Source of the DNA: Microcystis wesenbergii FACHB-1317
GTDB lineage: Bacteria > Cyanobacteriota > Cyanobacteriia > Cyanobacteriales > Microcystaceae
Length of the DNA: 64,000 bases
Assembly: GCF_014696875.1 (NCBI RefSeq)
Contig: NZ_JACJQV010000200.1
Location: 1-64,000, forward strand
Direction of reading: 5' to 3'
A program made the translations under genes and the position numbers. The notes under the pieces are model-generated. The model worked only from the letters and a program-made list of their open reading frames with translations. It was not told the origin of the DNA and made no database searches. How positions within the stretch are numbered: position 1 is the stretch's first letter; each line of letters opens with the position of its first letter. Shown here piece by piece: positions 1-8,275 of this stretch.

Positions 1-2
1 CA

Positions 3-848
3 GACATATTTGATTTATTTGCCCAATCAAGAAGTCCTAACTCTCATTTATTAATTCGAGGAACTCATAACCGAAAAGTTAACTATCTCGAAGATAAGCA
101 AAGGTCAGGGCATCCAGAGACTAAATATTTACATCAATCCATCAGAGAAATAAAAGCCTGTGGTAGCCTAGATGTGCAAGTAAAACGCAATCCTAATCAC
201 GAGGCTAGACTAGCTAAACTAACAGTTAGATTTGCCAGTTTTGAAATACAAGTACCTAGCCATCACTCCAAGGCGACCCCTCGTCAACCAGTCAAATTAC
301 CGGTAATTTTAGCTGAAGAAGAAAATCCGCATACCGGGGTTAATCCTATCAGTTGGCTCCTCTTAACTAGCCTAGACATTAGTAGCTTTGAATCGGCGAT
401 AACCTGCGTGCGCTGGTATAGTTATCGCTGGTTAATAGAACGCTATCATTTTGTTTTAAAAAGTGGTTGTGGACTAGAAAAACTGCAATTAGAAACGGGT
501 CGGAGAATTGAGATGGCCTTAGCTACCTATTCAATTGTAGCTTGGAGATTACTCTGGTTAACCTATCAAGCACGCTTACACGGAGAGGAGAGTTGTGAAA
601 GTTTTTTGGAAGAACATGAATGGCAATCTTTGTGTGCCACTATTCATAAAAAGAGTCCGCCACCTGAAAAGCCGCCCTCCTTTCGAGAAGCGGTCAGAAT
701 GATTGCTTCTCTTGGGGGGTTTTTAGGTAGAAAAGGTGACGGTGAACCAGGTGTTAAAACTATTTGGTTGGGACTGCGAAGGTTACATGATATCAGCGAG
801 ACTTGGAAACTATCTCATCAAATTAGTTCCCCCATAGAACCCCCTTGA
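3..848 (+). CDS. IS4-family transposase, 3' part (5' end outside window)
   Basis: The reading frame is open from the first bases of the window, so the gene begins upstream; the internal GTG at 174 is not the true start. The C-terminal half carries the IS4/Tn5 signature Y-(2)-R-(3)-E-(6)-K as YSYRWLIERYHFVLK (around 417-461), which contains the catalytic Glu of the DDE triad. Upstream residues such as HLLIRGTHNRK match the Tn5-like core before that motif. The encoded enzyme would cut and paste its own element. The C-terminus ends normally with TGA, so this copy may be intact; inverted repeats were not resolved. The frame and motif make the family call firm; the subgroup is not assigned. Confidence 0.85.
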   Translation, partial: DIFDLFAQSRSPNSHLLIRGTHNRKVNYLEDKQRSGHPETKYLHQSIREIKACGSLDVQVKRNPNHEARLAKLTVRFASFEIQVPSHHSKATPRQPVKLPVILAEEENPHTGVNPISWLLLTSLDISSFESAITCVRWYSYRWLIERYHFVLKSGCGLEKLQLETGRRIEMALATYSIVAWRLLWLTYQARLHGEESCESFLEEHEWQSLCATIHKKSPPPEKPPSFREAVRMIASLGGFLGRKGDGEPGVKTIWLGLRRLHDISETWKLSHQISSPIEPP

Positions 849-998
849 GCCATCTGGCACACTTTTCTCTTTTTGTCAAATTTTATGTTAAGAAAGATGT
901 GACTAATGGATAGCCTTGATAAGGGGGGGGTGCCTTTTGCATGAGTGCCTCTTGCCTGGTCTCAACAAGCAATTTAAATTACGAACAGCTTATGTTAG

Positions 999-1553
999 TT
1001 AACGCGCATTTGTTGGCGCTGTTAAACGAGCCTCTCCGATTTTATGTTGAAAAATGAAAAAACCAGCGTATGCAGGGGAAGCATTGGGGGGAATATCTAG
1101 TTTAGATGTATTTAATGCGTAAACAGTAATTTGATAGTTATGGGGTTTTGAGCCTTCCGGTGGGCAAGCACCACCAAAGCCGTTGTAGCCGAAGTCATTC
1201 CGCAATTGAATCGCCCCTTGAGGAAGCTTTTTACTGTCTTTCACGCCAGCATTTTCTGGTAAACTACGCACATCTGCCGGGATGTTGACGACCACCCAAT
1301 GCCACCAACCGCTTCCTGTTGGTGCATCAGGATCGTACATAGTGACAGCAAAACTCTTAGTTCCTTTGGGAACATCGCTCCATTTCAAAGCGGGAGATTC
1401 ATTTTTACCAGTACATCCCCATCCATTATAGATTTGTGCATTTTGTAATGATTTACCGTTTTCAATTGTTGGGCTAATTAATGTCATAGCTTGAGCGCCC
1501 AAGCTAAAACCGCCCAATGCAATCAAGCCGGCAACAATCTCTGCTTTAAACAT
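999..1553 (-). CDS. YbhB/YbcL-family PEBP-like protein, secreted
   Basis: The product is 184 aa. An N-terminal hydrophobic stretch ending GAQA looks like a signal peptide cleaved near residue 22. The phosphatidylethanolamine-binding-protein signature is visible as DPDAPTGSGWWHWVVVNIP, followed by the GxxGxCPPxGxxPHxY region (NGFGGACPPEGSKPHNYQ). Bacterial members are small periplasmic proteins that bind anionic ligands; their cellular role is poorly known. A GGAG ribosome-binding site lies just upstream of the ATG at 1553. The last 35 codons are duplicated near-identically at 4842-4950, so this gene was the source or a sister of a rearranged fragment. Confidence 0.88.
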   Translation of the reverse strand: MFKAEIVAGLIALGGFSLGAQAMTLISPTIENGKSLQNAQIYNGWGCTGKNESPALKWSDVPKGTKSFAVTMYDPDAPTGSGWWHWVVVNIPADVRSLPENAGVKDSKKLPQGAIQLRNDFGYNGFGGACPPEGSKPHNYQITVYALNTSKLDIPPNASPAYAGFFIFQHKIGEARLTAPTNAR

Positions 1554-2086
1554 AAAATTACTCCTTCGCTCTGGATAAGATAGGGGACAATCTCACTGGG
1601 GAAACGCCCCCAGCATTACAGATTTGTGGAAGAATAAGTAGGGAGGCACAATTATTTGTAGGATGGGTTAGCGGTAGCGTAACCCATGCTGGCTGCTTGA
1701 CACCCCCCCCTGAACGGTTACAATGTTCTTGCTATGTTGCAGAGAACTCACAAAACCAATAGCGATCGCTATTGGACAAAAACTTTTCCATCTACTGATA
1801 TTGTTATGCCAAAGTTTGTCTTGGATATGCTTGATTGTGACATACTCCTACACTTCTCTTCTTTTTGTCTGAAGTTGGATAACTTCTTCCAGATTAGCTC
1901 TTTTTTTATCCCTCAAAACAAAATTGATGCTCTAGTAGGCTTCTCATCCAATCCAGCTATTGCTTCGGAGGCGATGAGCTTTGTTTGGCTCTACCGAACC
2001 TGTCATGCAAAACTATTTTTTGCTAGGCTGCTTGTCAGCATTTAATTTGGATTACACCTATCATTGTCAGTCTAAGAGGAAATAAA
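1554..2086. other. Intergenic region without a supported gene
   Basis: This holds the PEBP promoter side, a short inverted pair around 1661-1690 (GGGTTA...TAACCC, the kind of cyanobacterial REP-like motif also seen at 3860 and 28145), a C-run near 1700-1710 and one HIP1 octamer near 1764. An open frame of 103 codons at 1734-2045 lacks a ribosome-binding site and any recognisable domain; I do not call it. Confidence 0.5.
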
Positions 2087-2818
2087 ATGACAATTAAAAA
2101 GCACAATAATATAGCTCAATATATAGCTAAACAAATCTCTAAACAAAGCTTTTCTCTTATCCGAGCAGATGTTTTACAAGCAAATGTTGATTTGACGAAA
2201 AAAGACTTACAACATTTTTTTGAAAGTTGGAATGATTTAAAAGTAGATAGCTATATGAATGATGGAGGTCGTTATCGTTATCGTAGATATTCAGTATTTA
2301 GATATGAGGGATCTCAAAAAAAATTAATAGAAAGGCAGGGGGAACCTCATTATCAATACAAAGAGTTTAATGTATTAAATGGAGGAATCAAAAGATATTT
2401 TGAGCCAATTAAAGCCGAAATTCAATCGAGTTTAGTATTTGTTAAAATAATTAGCTTGTGTATTAATACCTTTGAGGAAATCAGTATGAAAACCAAAGAT
2501 TGGCATATAGAAGCTCATCAATTTCGTATTATGACAAATGCACAAGATTTTGGCTTCCCTACCCCAGAAGGAATTCATCGAGATGGAGTAACCTATGTCT
2601 TTATTATGCTAATCAGCAGAAAAAATATTATTGGTGGAGAGAGTCATCTGTAGGATGATCAAAAACAGCATTTTTTTAGCTATTTTTTAGAAAATCCTCT
2701 GGATTGTACTTTTTTGGATGATGAGAAATTAATGCACAGTGTTTCAGCTATTCAACCTTCCAAAGATGCTCAGGAAGGATATCGTGATACCTTAGTTATC
2801 ACATTTACTAAACTATAA
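2087..2818 (+). pseudogene. 2OG-Fe(II) dioxygenase (PF10014-like), interrupted by an in-frame TAG
   Basis: A GAGGAAAT ribosome-binding site precedes ATG 2087. The frame runs 188 codons to TAG at 2651-2653, then stays open in the same frame for 54 more codons to TAA at 2816-2818, giving a 243-residue family-length protein. The iron-binding HxD is His164-Asp166 (GIHRDG) before the stop. The distal iron His (His217, MHSVSAIQP) and the 2OG-binding Arg (about Arg233, GYRDTLVITF) lie after it. The truncated product should therefore be inactive unless the amber codon is read through. Family members hydroxylate free amino acids such as isoleucine. The EamA exporter starts 39 nt downstream, resembling the ido-rhtA pairing I recall from Bacillus thuringiensis. 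Confidence 0.82.
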
Positions 2819-2857
2819 AAGATCAAGACTATGTACCCACTCTATTACTGATTGTGA

Positions 2858-3772
2858 ATGCAAATGTATCAAGTAAATTTTAATACTGGAAAAATTTTTT
2901 TAATTCTCTTTTTCGGAGTTTTTGGAATATCAACAGCTGCTATTTTTGTTAAACTTGCAACAGAAACAACAGGATTAGATGGAATAGGATTTAGCCTATT
3001 TTTAGCAGCTTCTCGCTTGATAATTTCCTCTTTATTAATGTTCCCCTTTTGGAAACAATTAAAACACGCTAAAATACAGCCTAACGCAATTAGATACTCC
3101 ATTTTAGCTGGTATTTGTCTAGCTATTCACTATGCTACTTGGTTTTTATCTCTTTCTTATACATCAGTTACTGCTTCTACTGCAATAGTTACAACCTGTC
3201 CAATTTGGGTTGCACTAATATCAAGATTTTTCTTTGGGGAGAAATTATCAAAAGAAACAATTATAGGAATTACAATAGCAACATTTGGAGGACTTATTAT
3301 TGCTAATGATGGAATGAAAGGAGGCACACCTGCCCAAAATCCAATCTTAGGAAACTTACTGTCTTTAGTTAGTGCATGGGTTTACAGCATCTATTTCTTG
3401 TTTGGTAAAGAGGCACAACGGAAGGGATTAGTAACAAGTTTGTATGCAGTGATTGCTTATAGTGCTTCAGCGATAACTCTTTTCCCTTTACCCTATTTTT
3501 TTCAAACAAATTATATTGGCCATCCTATAATTGTCTATTTGTATATATTTTTGATGGCGATTTTTGCTCAAATTATAGGGCAAAATTGTCTTAATCTCTC
3601 GCTACGGTGGACATCACCTATTATTGTTACCTTGGCTGTTATGTTTGAACCTATTTTTGCAGGTATCCTTGCTTATATTGTTTTTGATGAAGCTCCTAGT
3701 TATATTTTACTAATTGGTGTAACAATTCTTCTAATAGGTGTAGGAGTTACTGCCGTTAATCTCAAAACCTGA
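2858..3772 (+). CDS. EamA/DMT-family transporter
   Basis: The product is 304 aa with about ten hydrophobic helices in two EamA repeats (roughly residues 12-145 and 155-300). It is an inner-membrane drug/metabolite exporter of the RhtA/YdcZ type. The first repeat contains a typical stretch, YTSVTASTAIVTTCPIWVAL, and the second a matching one near LRWTSPIIVTLAVMFEPIFA. It lies 39 nt after the broken dioxygenase gene on the same strand, so the two were probably an operon for making and exporting a hydroxylated amino acid; that role is inference. The gene is AT-rich relative to the CO2-uptake operon, consistent with an acquired segment. Confidence 0.88.
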   Translation: MQMYQVNFNTGKIFLILFFGVFGISTAAIFVKLATETTGLDGIGFSLFLAASRLIISSLLMFPFWKQLKHAKIQPNAIRYSILAGICLAIHYATWFLSLSYTSVTASTAIVTTCPIWVALISRFFFGEKLSKETIIGITIATFGGLIIANDGMKGGTPAQNPILGNLLSLVSAWVYSIYFLFGKEAQRKGLVTSLYAVIAYSASAITLFPLPYFFQTNYIGHPIIVYLYIFLMAIFAQIIGQNCLNLSLRWTSPIIVTLAVMFEPIFAGILAYIVFDEAPSYILLIGVTILLIGVGVTAVNLKT

Positions 3773-3793
3773 GTGAGATCGCCGCTTCGTAGA

Positions 3794-3879
3794 TTGTTTT
3801 GACATTCATGAAACCCAACATTTCTACACAAACAATATTCCCTTAATTTGCTGGGTTACGTTCCTTAACTTAACCTACC
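3794..3879. repeat. 86-bp direct repeat, left copy, beside toxin-antitoxin pair
   Basis: Begins TTGTTTTGACATTCATGAAA and ends AACCTACC. It matches 4592-4677 with only scattered mismatches over the same 86-bp length. The two copies bracket the PIN/AbrB module. Confidence 0.85.
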
Positions 3880-3888
3880 GTTGTTAAT

Positions 3889-4293
3889 TTATAAATCAGG
3901 CTTTTTCACCTTTGAACTAGATAAATCTTGAGACTTTTTAATGAATTTCTCATCAAAAGTATAAAACTCGAAACAATGAAGACTAGATGCCAAATGAAAA
4001 GCATCAGCAAAATCAAGTCCATTTTCATGCCATTCAATAACTTTTAAAATCAGCCTTTCATTAGTCAAATACACATTGGGTAAACCAAAAACTTTTCTAA
4101 AAGCCTGACAAATTTCAACAGACTTAAATTTATAGGCAAATCGCAATACCCATTCCGTTTCTAAAATTACCGTGTCAGCAATAAAGATATTTTTATCATG
4201 GAATATCTTAAAACTCTTTTGATATTGTTCCTCATTATCCCTTGTTATTAATCTAACAATAACATTTGTGTCAATAGCGATCAATGATTCCAT
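3889..4293 (-). CDS. PIN-domain toxin (VapC-like ribonuclease)
   Basis: The product is 134 aa. It has the four acidic PIN residues: Asp8 in AIDTNVIVRL, the Glu in ETEWVLR, the Asp pair in GLDFADAFHLAS and the Asp in FYTFDEKF. VapC-type toxins are Mg-dependent RNases that cut tRNA or rRNA when the antitoxin is lost. It lies downstream of, and overlaps by 13 nt, the AbrB-type antitoxin gene, which is the usual order and implies coupled translation. The specific RNA target cannot be read from sequence. Confidence 0.9.
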   Translation of the reverse strand: MESLIAIDTNVIVRLITRDNEEQYQKSFKIFHDKNIFIADTVILETEWVLRFAYKFKSVEICQAFRKVFGLPNVYLTNERLILKVIEWHENGLDFADAFHLASSLHCFEFYTFDEKFIKKSQDLSSSKVKKPDL

Positions 4294-4532
4294 GATTTTT
4301 GTATTCCTTCAGCAATTGCTAGATCCATTTCTTCAGTGGTTTTTGCTTTACCCCGATAGTTCAAACAGCCAGCAACTTCATCTAACTTTGTTTTCGAGAA
4401 AAGTTTTTTAGGCTTTACTAAAACTCCATCCCCTACATTAATTAGGATTAATTCTTGACCCTCTTCCCACTGCTCTCGTAACGACGGAGGAACAGTCACT
4501 TGACCCTGACTAGATAGTTTTGTAGTTTCCAT
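4281..4532 (-). CDS. AbrB/MazE-fold antitoxin
   Basis: The product is 83 aa. The N-terminal swapped-hairpin DNA-binding domain is seen as LSSQGQVTVPPSLREQW followed by the strand ILINVGDGVLVKPK. The C-terminal part (EVAGCLNYRGKAKTTEEMD) is of the kind that wraps the PIN toxin. It is the first gene of the two-gene operon and probably represses its own promoter in the 4533-4600 region. The pair as a whole is flanked by 86-bp direct repeats. Confidence 0.9.
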   Translation of the reverse strand: METTKLSSQGQVTVPPSLREQWEEGQELILINVGDGVLVKPKKLFSKTKLDEVAGCLNYRGKAKTTEEMDLAIAEGIQKSWNH

Positions 4533-4841
4533 TACCAGAATCTTAAAAAATTTTCTCTATTTGAGCCTAACATAAAATGAGCAGCCATAGGTTGTTTTGA
4601 CATTCATGAAACGCAACATTTCTACACAAACAATATTCCCCGAATTGGCTGGGTTACGCTCCTGAGCTTAACCTACCTTTATTTGTAGTGCGATCGCTGT
4701 TTCCATCGTTGATCCACCTCGTCTTCAGAACCTTGCTTGAGGCTTTCGCCGAGAGCTTCACAGATTATCCTGAATCCGAGTTAGCTGCCTGCTTGTATTT
4801 TGGCAAAAAGGGACAAACCCACCAGCCGTGGTCAAGATGTT
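4533..4841. other. Intergenic region upstream of the antitoxin gene
   Basis: Contains the right 86-bp repeat (4592-4677), one HIP1 octamer near 4690 and no open frame with recognisable features. Confidence 0.5.
4592..4677. repeat. 86-bp direct repeat, right copy, beside toxin-antitoxin pair
   Basis: Same length and order as 3794-3879, including TTTCTACACAAACAATATTC and the GGGTTACG...AACCTACC tail. The equal lengths indicate one duplication or two insertions of the same element. Confidence 0.85.
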
Positions 4842-5222
4842 AGTTAACGCGCATTTGTTGGCGCTGTTAAACGAGCCTCTCCGATTTTATGTTGCAAAAT
4901 GAAAAAACCAGCGTATGCAGGGGAAGCATTGGGGGGAATATCTAGTTTAGGGACTGGCGTAGAAATAATATCCCAGCCAGAAAATCGCTCCGTAGAAAAA
5001 CCAGACCAGCCAGATGGCACATTATCAAAGCGCAAGTCCCTAACATCTCGAAGGCTCTCCCCCTACTTAGGGTGATCAGCAAACCTGAGCGAGCGGAGGG
5101 CGCAAGCTTTGCGCCCCTACAGTAACGGATTTTGTCCACAATGTAGGGGCGAACTGCGTTCGCCCAAAAGGTACATTATCAAAGCGCAAGTCCCTTAGAT
5201 GTATTTAATGCGTAAACAGTAA
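4842..5222 (-). pseudogene. Rearranged fragment: duplicated PEBP 3' end joined to unrelated sequence
   Basis: Positions 4842-4950 repeat the last 35 codons and stop region of the PEBP gene at 999-1553 almost exactly (LDIPPNASPAYAGFF...GEARLTAPTNAR). Upstream of it the frame reads into unrelated codons (RFDNVPSGWSGFSTERF). A second short PEBP match, ATGTATTTAATGCGTAAACAGT, reappears at about 5198-5219, corresponding to 1106-1127. Between them are two copies of ACATTATCAAAGCGCAAGTC (5019 and 5172) and GC-rich hairpins near 5098-5160. The layout suggests a PEBP copy hit by successive insertions. No functional product is expected. Confidence 0.7.
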
Positions 5223-5239
5223 AAGGAAAGCGAAAAAAA

Positions 5240-5922
5240 GTGAATGGGCAAAGAAAAAGAGGAAGGGTGAATGTGATGGGAGCCTTAAGATATAATGATA
5301 AAAAACGAGTCTGTTTTATGATCAAAAAAGGAAATTCAGAAACTTTCCATGAACAATTAAAGAAACTTCATGAAGAAATTCGTCAAGAATGGATAAACTT
5401 GGGAAATCTGGTTCTTCGTTACTTAGTATGGTTCGATATGGGGGCATAAATCGACTGAATCCTTATCTGGCAAGAGATTTAATTGATTAGTTCGCTCTAG
5501 ATCGAAACCAATTAACAAAAATCGCCAAATGTCTTTCTCTATAAGAGTTTCATTCCTTATAACCCTGTACGTTGCATAAGACAAACCGAAGAGCCGGAAA
5601 TCTGCCCGAAGATTTTCCAGAAAAAGGACCGAAGATTATCATTATATTAGACAATGCTAGTGATCACAAAAAGAAAGATGTTATTGAGCAAGTGGAAAAA
5701 GAGTTGCCCAATATTAGGCTAGAGTTTTTACCAGCTTATAGTCCAGATTACCACCTAATAGAATTAGTGTGGCATTCCGCTAAAGAATACATAGCTAATC
5801 GAGAATTTGAAAATAAAGAAGAACTGGAAAAAGTAGTCAATCAGCTTTTAAATGAAGGGGGATTGATTATTAAATGGAGTAGAAAACTGAAAAATAAGGG
5901 TAATGCTGTCAATGTAACTTAA
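5240..5922 (+). pseudogene. Decayed IS630-family transposase
   Basis: Two broken reading frames remain. The first (5240-5449) encodes an internal part, VNVMGALRYNDKKRVCF. The second (5572-5922) encodes the C-terminal DDE region with IIIILDNASDHKK and LEFLPAYSPDYHLIELVWH, the typical IS630 second Asp and the D/E motif. Frameshifts and a stop between them inactivate the gene, and the N-terminal helix-turn-helix is missing. It adjoins the rearranged PEBP fragment, so it probably took part in that rearrangement. Confidence 0.85.
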
Positions 5923-6004
5923 ATGCGTAAAAGCTTATCAGTTATCAGTTATCAGTTCACTGATAACTGTTTACTAATAACCTATGAAAAAAACCTGATC
6001 TAAA

Positions 6005-6227
6005 TAGGGCTTGCTGAATAATGGTAAAACCCTTTTAAAATAAGGCTTTTGACCTGTTAAAATCCGATGTTAGTGCAAGAAAATAGGATTGGGACATTCA
6101 AAAACCTTGCATTATTCTTTTTGTAGTACATAAACTGGTACAAAAAACTAGGGCAACAAAGCCTGAAACTCCTGACTCCTGACTCCTGACTCCTAACCCC
6201 ACCAATACACTTTTTCAGCAAACCCTA
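6005..6227. mobile_element. Putative miniature inverted-repeat element
   Basis: The ends are inverted: TAGGGCTTGCTGAATAA at the left and the complement of TAGGGTTTGCTGAAAAA at the right, 15 of 17 positions matching. The interior has no coding frame. Such GGG(C/T)TTGCTGAA ends resemble insertion-sequence termini; the parent element is not in the window. Confidence 0.55.
6168..6194. repeat. 7-bp tandem repeat (ACTCCTG x about 4)
   Basis: Nearly four perfect copies of ACTCCTG. A similar CTCCTGACTCCTGA appears near 17307, so the unit recurs in intergenic DNA. Confidence 0.8.
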
Positions 6228-6291
6228 AATACCATTTTTCCAAAGTAACGACAGAGATGGTCATGTCTGCTACGAATAAAGAAAAATGGTA

Positions 6292-7002
6292 TTATTCTTC
6301 TTCTAAACTTAATCCTAACGCCTGTAAGCGTTCCGCTAGTCGATCCGCGCGTTTCTTTTCTTTATCGGCACGTTTCTTTTCTTTATCGGCACGTTTCTTT
6401 TCTTTATCAGCGCGTTTCTTTTCTTGACGCATTTGAGACTCTAACTCAACAGTTGTTAAAAATTTCTCTCCATCGGGACGATACAATTCTAAACTAGATT
6501 TATCCCAGATAAAACGCATACCTAAGCGGGGACTTATCCAGTCATTGATGGGGATAATTTCTCTTAAATTTTCTCCCTGTCTTTGCCAACCTTGTAAACG
6601 ACAGCGCATCGGGTTATATAAATAGTATTCTTCTACACTATATGTGTCATAAAACTCTAATTTTCGACTCATCTCTGCTTTTGTATTCTTCGGTGATAGA
6701 ATTTCAAAAACTACTTGAGGAGCGATATTTTCTTCCTGCCATTGACGATAGGAACCCCTCCGTCCTTTGGGACGGCCAAAAGCTACCATCACATCGGGAG
6801 CAACCGGTGAAACCAAAGTAGAACGCAGAGGATACCAGAGTAAATCTCCGGCAATAAACACCCTAGGGTCATCGGCAAAGATAATCTCTAAATTCTCCTT
6901 AATTTTGACAATCCACTCATATTGTTCGGTATTATCTGCCATCGGTTGACCATCACTATCTGGGAAAAGAAGATCGTCGTCAATATCAAGATAACTAACC
7001 AT
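6292..7002 (-). CDS. Uma2-family PD-(D/E)XK nuclease-like protein with heptad-repeat tail
   Basis: The product is 236 aa. The Uma2 core includes SPVAPDVMVAFG and VVFEILSPKNTKAEMSRK, with the Asp, Glu and Lys of the PD-(D/E)XK fold, plus the YYLYNP strand. The C-terminus is a coiled coil made of KKRADKE heptads repeated about four times, encoded by 21-bp DNA repeats at 6350-6425. Uma2 genes are highly multiplied in cyanobacteria and their function is unknown; association with transposition has been suggested. Copy number of the heptad can change by slippage. Confidence 0.88.
   Translation of the reverse strand: MVSYLDIDDDLLFPDSDGQPMADNTEQYEWIVKIKENLEIIFADDPRVFIAGDLLWYPLRSTLVSPVAPDVMVAFGRPKGRRGSYRQWQEENIAPQVVFEILSPKNTKAEMSRKLEFYDTYSVEEYYLYNPMRCRLQGWQRQGENLREIIPINDWISPRLGMRFIWDKSSLELYRPDGEKFLTTVELESQMRQEKKRADKEKKRADKEKKRADKEKKRADRLAERLQALGLSLEEE
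6350..6425. repeat. In-frame 21-bp tandem repeat within Uma2 gene
   Basis: Units of about CGTTTCTTTTCTTTATCGGC repeat three to four times and encode the KKRADKE heptads. The repeat is a multiple of three, so length changes would keep the frame. Confidence 0.85.
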
Positions 7003-7284
7003 TGTCTTTTATTTTTAATAGATGGTTGTTTTTTGATTGTAGCAAGATAATTATGAATTATGAATTATGAATAGGAATTATGAATTGGGGAGTGGGGGAG
7101 ATGGGGGAGTGGGGGAGTGGGGATGAGGGGAGGAGGGAGAAAAAAGCTGATGGCTGACAAAAGGTCTTAAGCGGCGGTTATATCTAGTAGAGTCTATATT
7201 TATCAAAAAGTTAATTGACTAGAATCTATAAAAGCGTTAGGATTGATGGTGACAAATAGTTATTATTGAGGAGGGGATAAGAAC

Positions 7285-8229
7285 TTGATACAGGCAACCC
7301 TGCACCAGTTAAGGGTTTTCGAGGCTACCGCACGACACAGTAGCTTCACCAAGGCGGCCGAGGAGTTATTTATCACTCAACCTACCGTCTCAACCCAAGT
7401 CAAACAACTCACAAAAGCTGTGGGTTTACCGCTATTCGAGCAAATTGGCAAACGTTTATTTTTAACCGAAGCGGGTCAGGAATTACTGTTCACCTGTCAA
7501 GAGATTTTTAATAAATTGGACAACTTTCAGATGAAAGTGGCCGATATTAAGGGAACTAAACAGGGAAAGCTGACTTTAGCCGTAATTACCACCGCTAAAT
7601 ACTTTGTACCGCGATTACTGGGGGCATTCTGTCAACAGTATCCCGGTATCGACATCGCTCTACAGGTGACTAACCACCAGAAACTGCAAGAGCGAATGTC
7701 AAACAACGAGGATGACCTCTATATTCTCAGTCAACCGCCGGAAGAAGTGGAACTGTGTTCTCAGTCTTTCCTCGAAAATCCCCTAGTGGTGGTGGCGCGA
7801 CGAGATCATCCATTGGTGGGCCAGAAAAATCTCCCCCTTGAGTGCCTCAATCATCAACCTTTTATTATGCGCGAATCGGGATCCGGAACCCGCCAAGCGG
7901 TACAAAAATTATTTAATCTCCACGATATTAAAGTTAAGGTGCGCTTGGAATTAGGCAGTAACGAGGCGATTAAACAGGCTATTTCTGGCGGTTTGGGAAT
8001 ATCGGTACTATCTAAGCATACTCTCATCTCGGAAGGGGAAAACGGAGAATTAGCCATCCTCGACGTGGAACAGTTTCCGATTCAGCGCAATTGGTACGTT
8101 TGTTACCTGGCCGGAAAACAACTTTCCGTGATTGCCGATGCTTTTTTCAAATACCTGCTGGAAGCTAGTCAAACCATCCCCATTCATGCCCCGTTAAAAA
8201 ATGATCACAGCTTATTAGTGAGCCATTAA
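7285..8229 (+). CDS. ccmR: LysR-type regulator of inorganic-carbon genes (CcmR/NdhR type)
   Basis: The product is 314 aa, normal for the family. The N-terminal winged helix begins ATLHQLRVFEATARHSSFTK and continues through FITQPTVSTQVKQL. The C-terminal periplasmic-binding-like effector domain spans about residues 90-300. The start is TTG 7285, chosen because GAGGAGG lies 10 nt upstream and the protein then begins MIQATLHQL as in other cyanobacterial homologues. It is 46 nt upstream of ndhF3 on the same strand, which supports the CcmR/NdhR identity over CmpR or RbcR. Known homologues repress high-affinity carbon-uptake genes under high CO2. Autoregulation is likely. Confidence 0.8.
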   Translation: MIQATLHQLRVFEATARHSSFTKAAEELFITQPTVSTQVKQLTKAVGLPLFEQIGKRLFLTEAGQELLFTCQEIFNKLDNFQMKVADIKGTKQGKLTLAVITTAKYFVPRLLGAFCQQYPGIDIALQVTNHQKLQERMSNNEDDLYILSQPPEEVELCSQSFLENPLVVVARRDHPLVGQKNLPLECLNHQPFIMRESGSGTRQAVQKLFNLHDIKVKVRLELGSNEAIKQAISGGLGISVLSKHTLISEGENGELAILDVEQFPIQRNWYVCYLAGKQLSVIADAFFKYLLEASQTIPIHAPLKNDHSLLVSH

Positions 8230-8275
8230 ACCTTAAACTTTAATTCAGGATCATTTTTCTTCTTGAGGTGGTTAT

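Larger units (their letters stand above)
5923..6291. other. Repeat-rich intergenic region
   Basis: Contains ATCAGTT tandem copies near 5938-5967, a putative miniature element (6005-6227) and a 7-bp tandem repeat inside it. No gene was seen. Confidence 0.5.

Noticed and set aside
1734-2045. 103-codon open frame
   Set aside because: No ribosome-binding site, no domain, odd composition, and lies in repeat-containing intergenic DNA.
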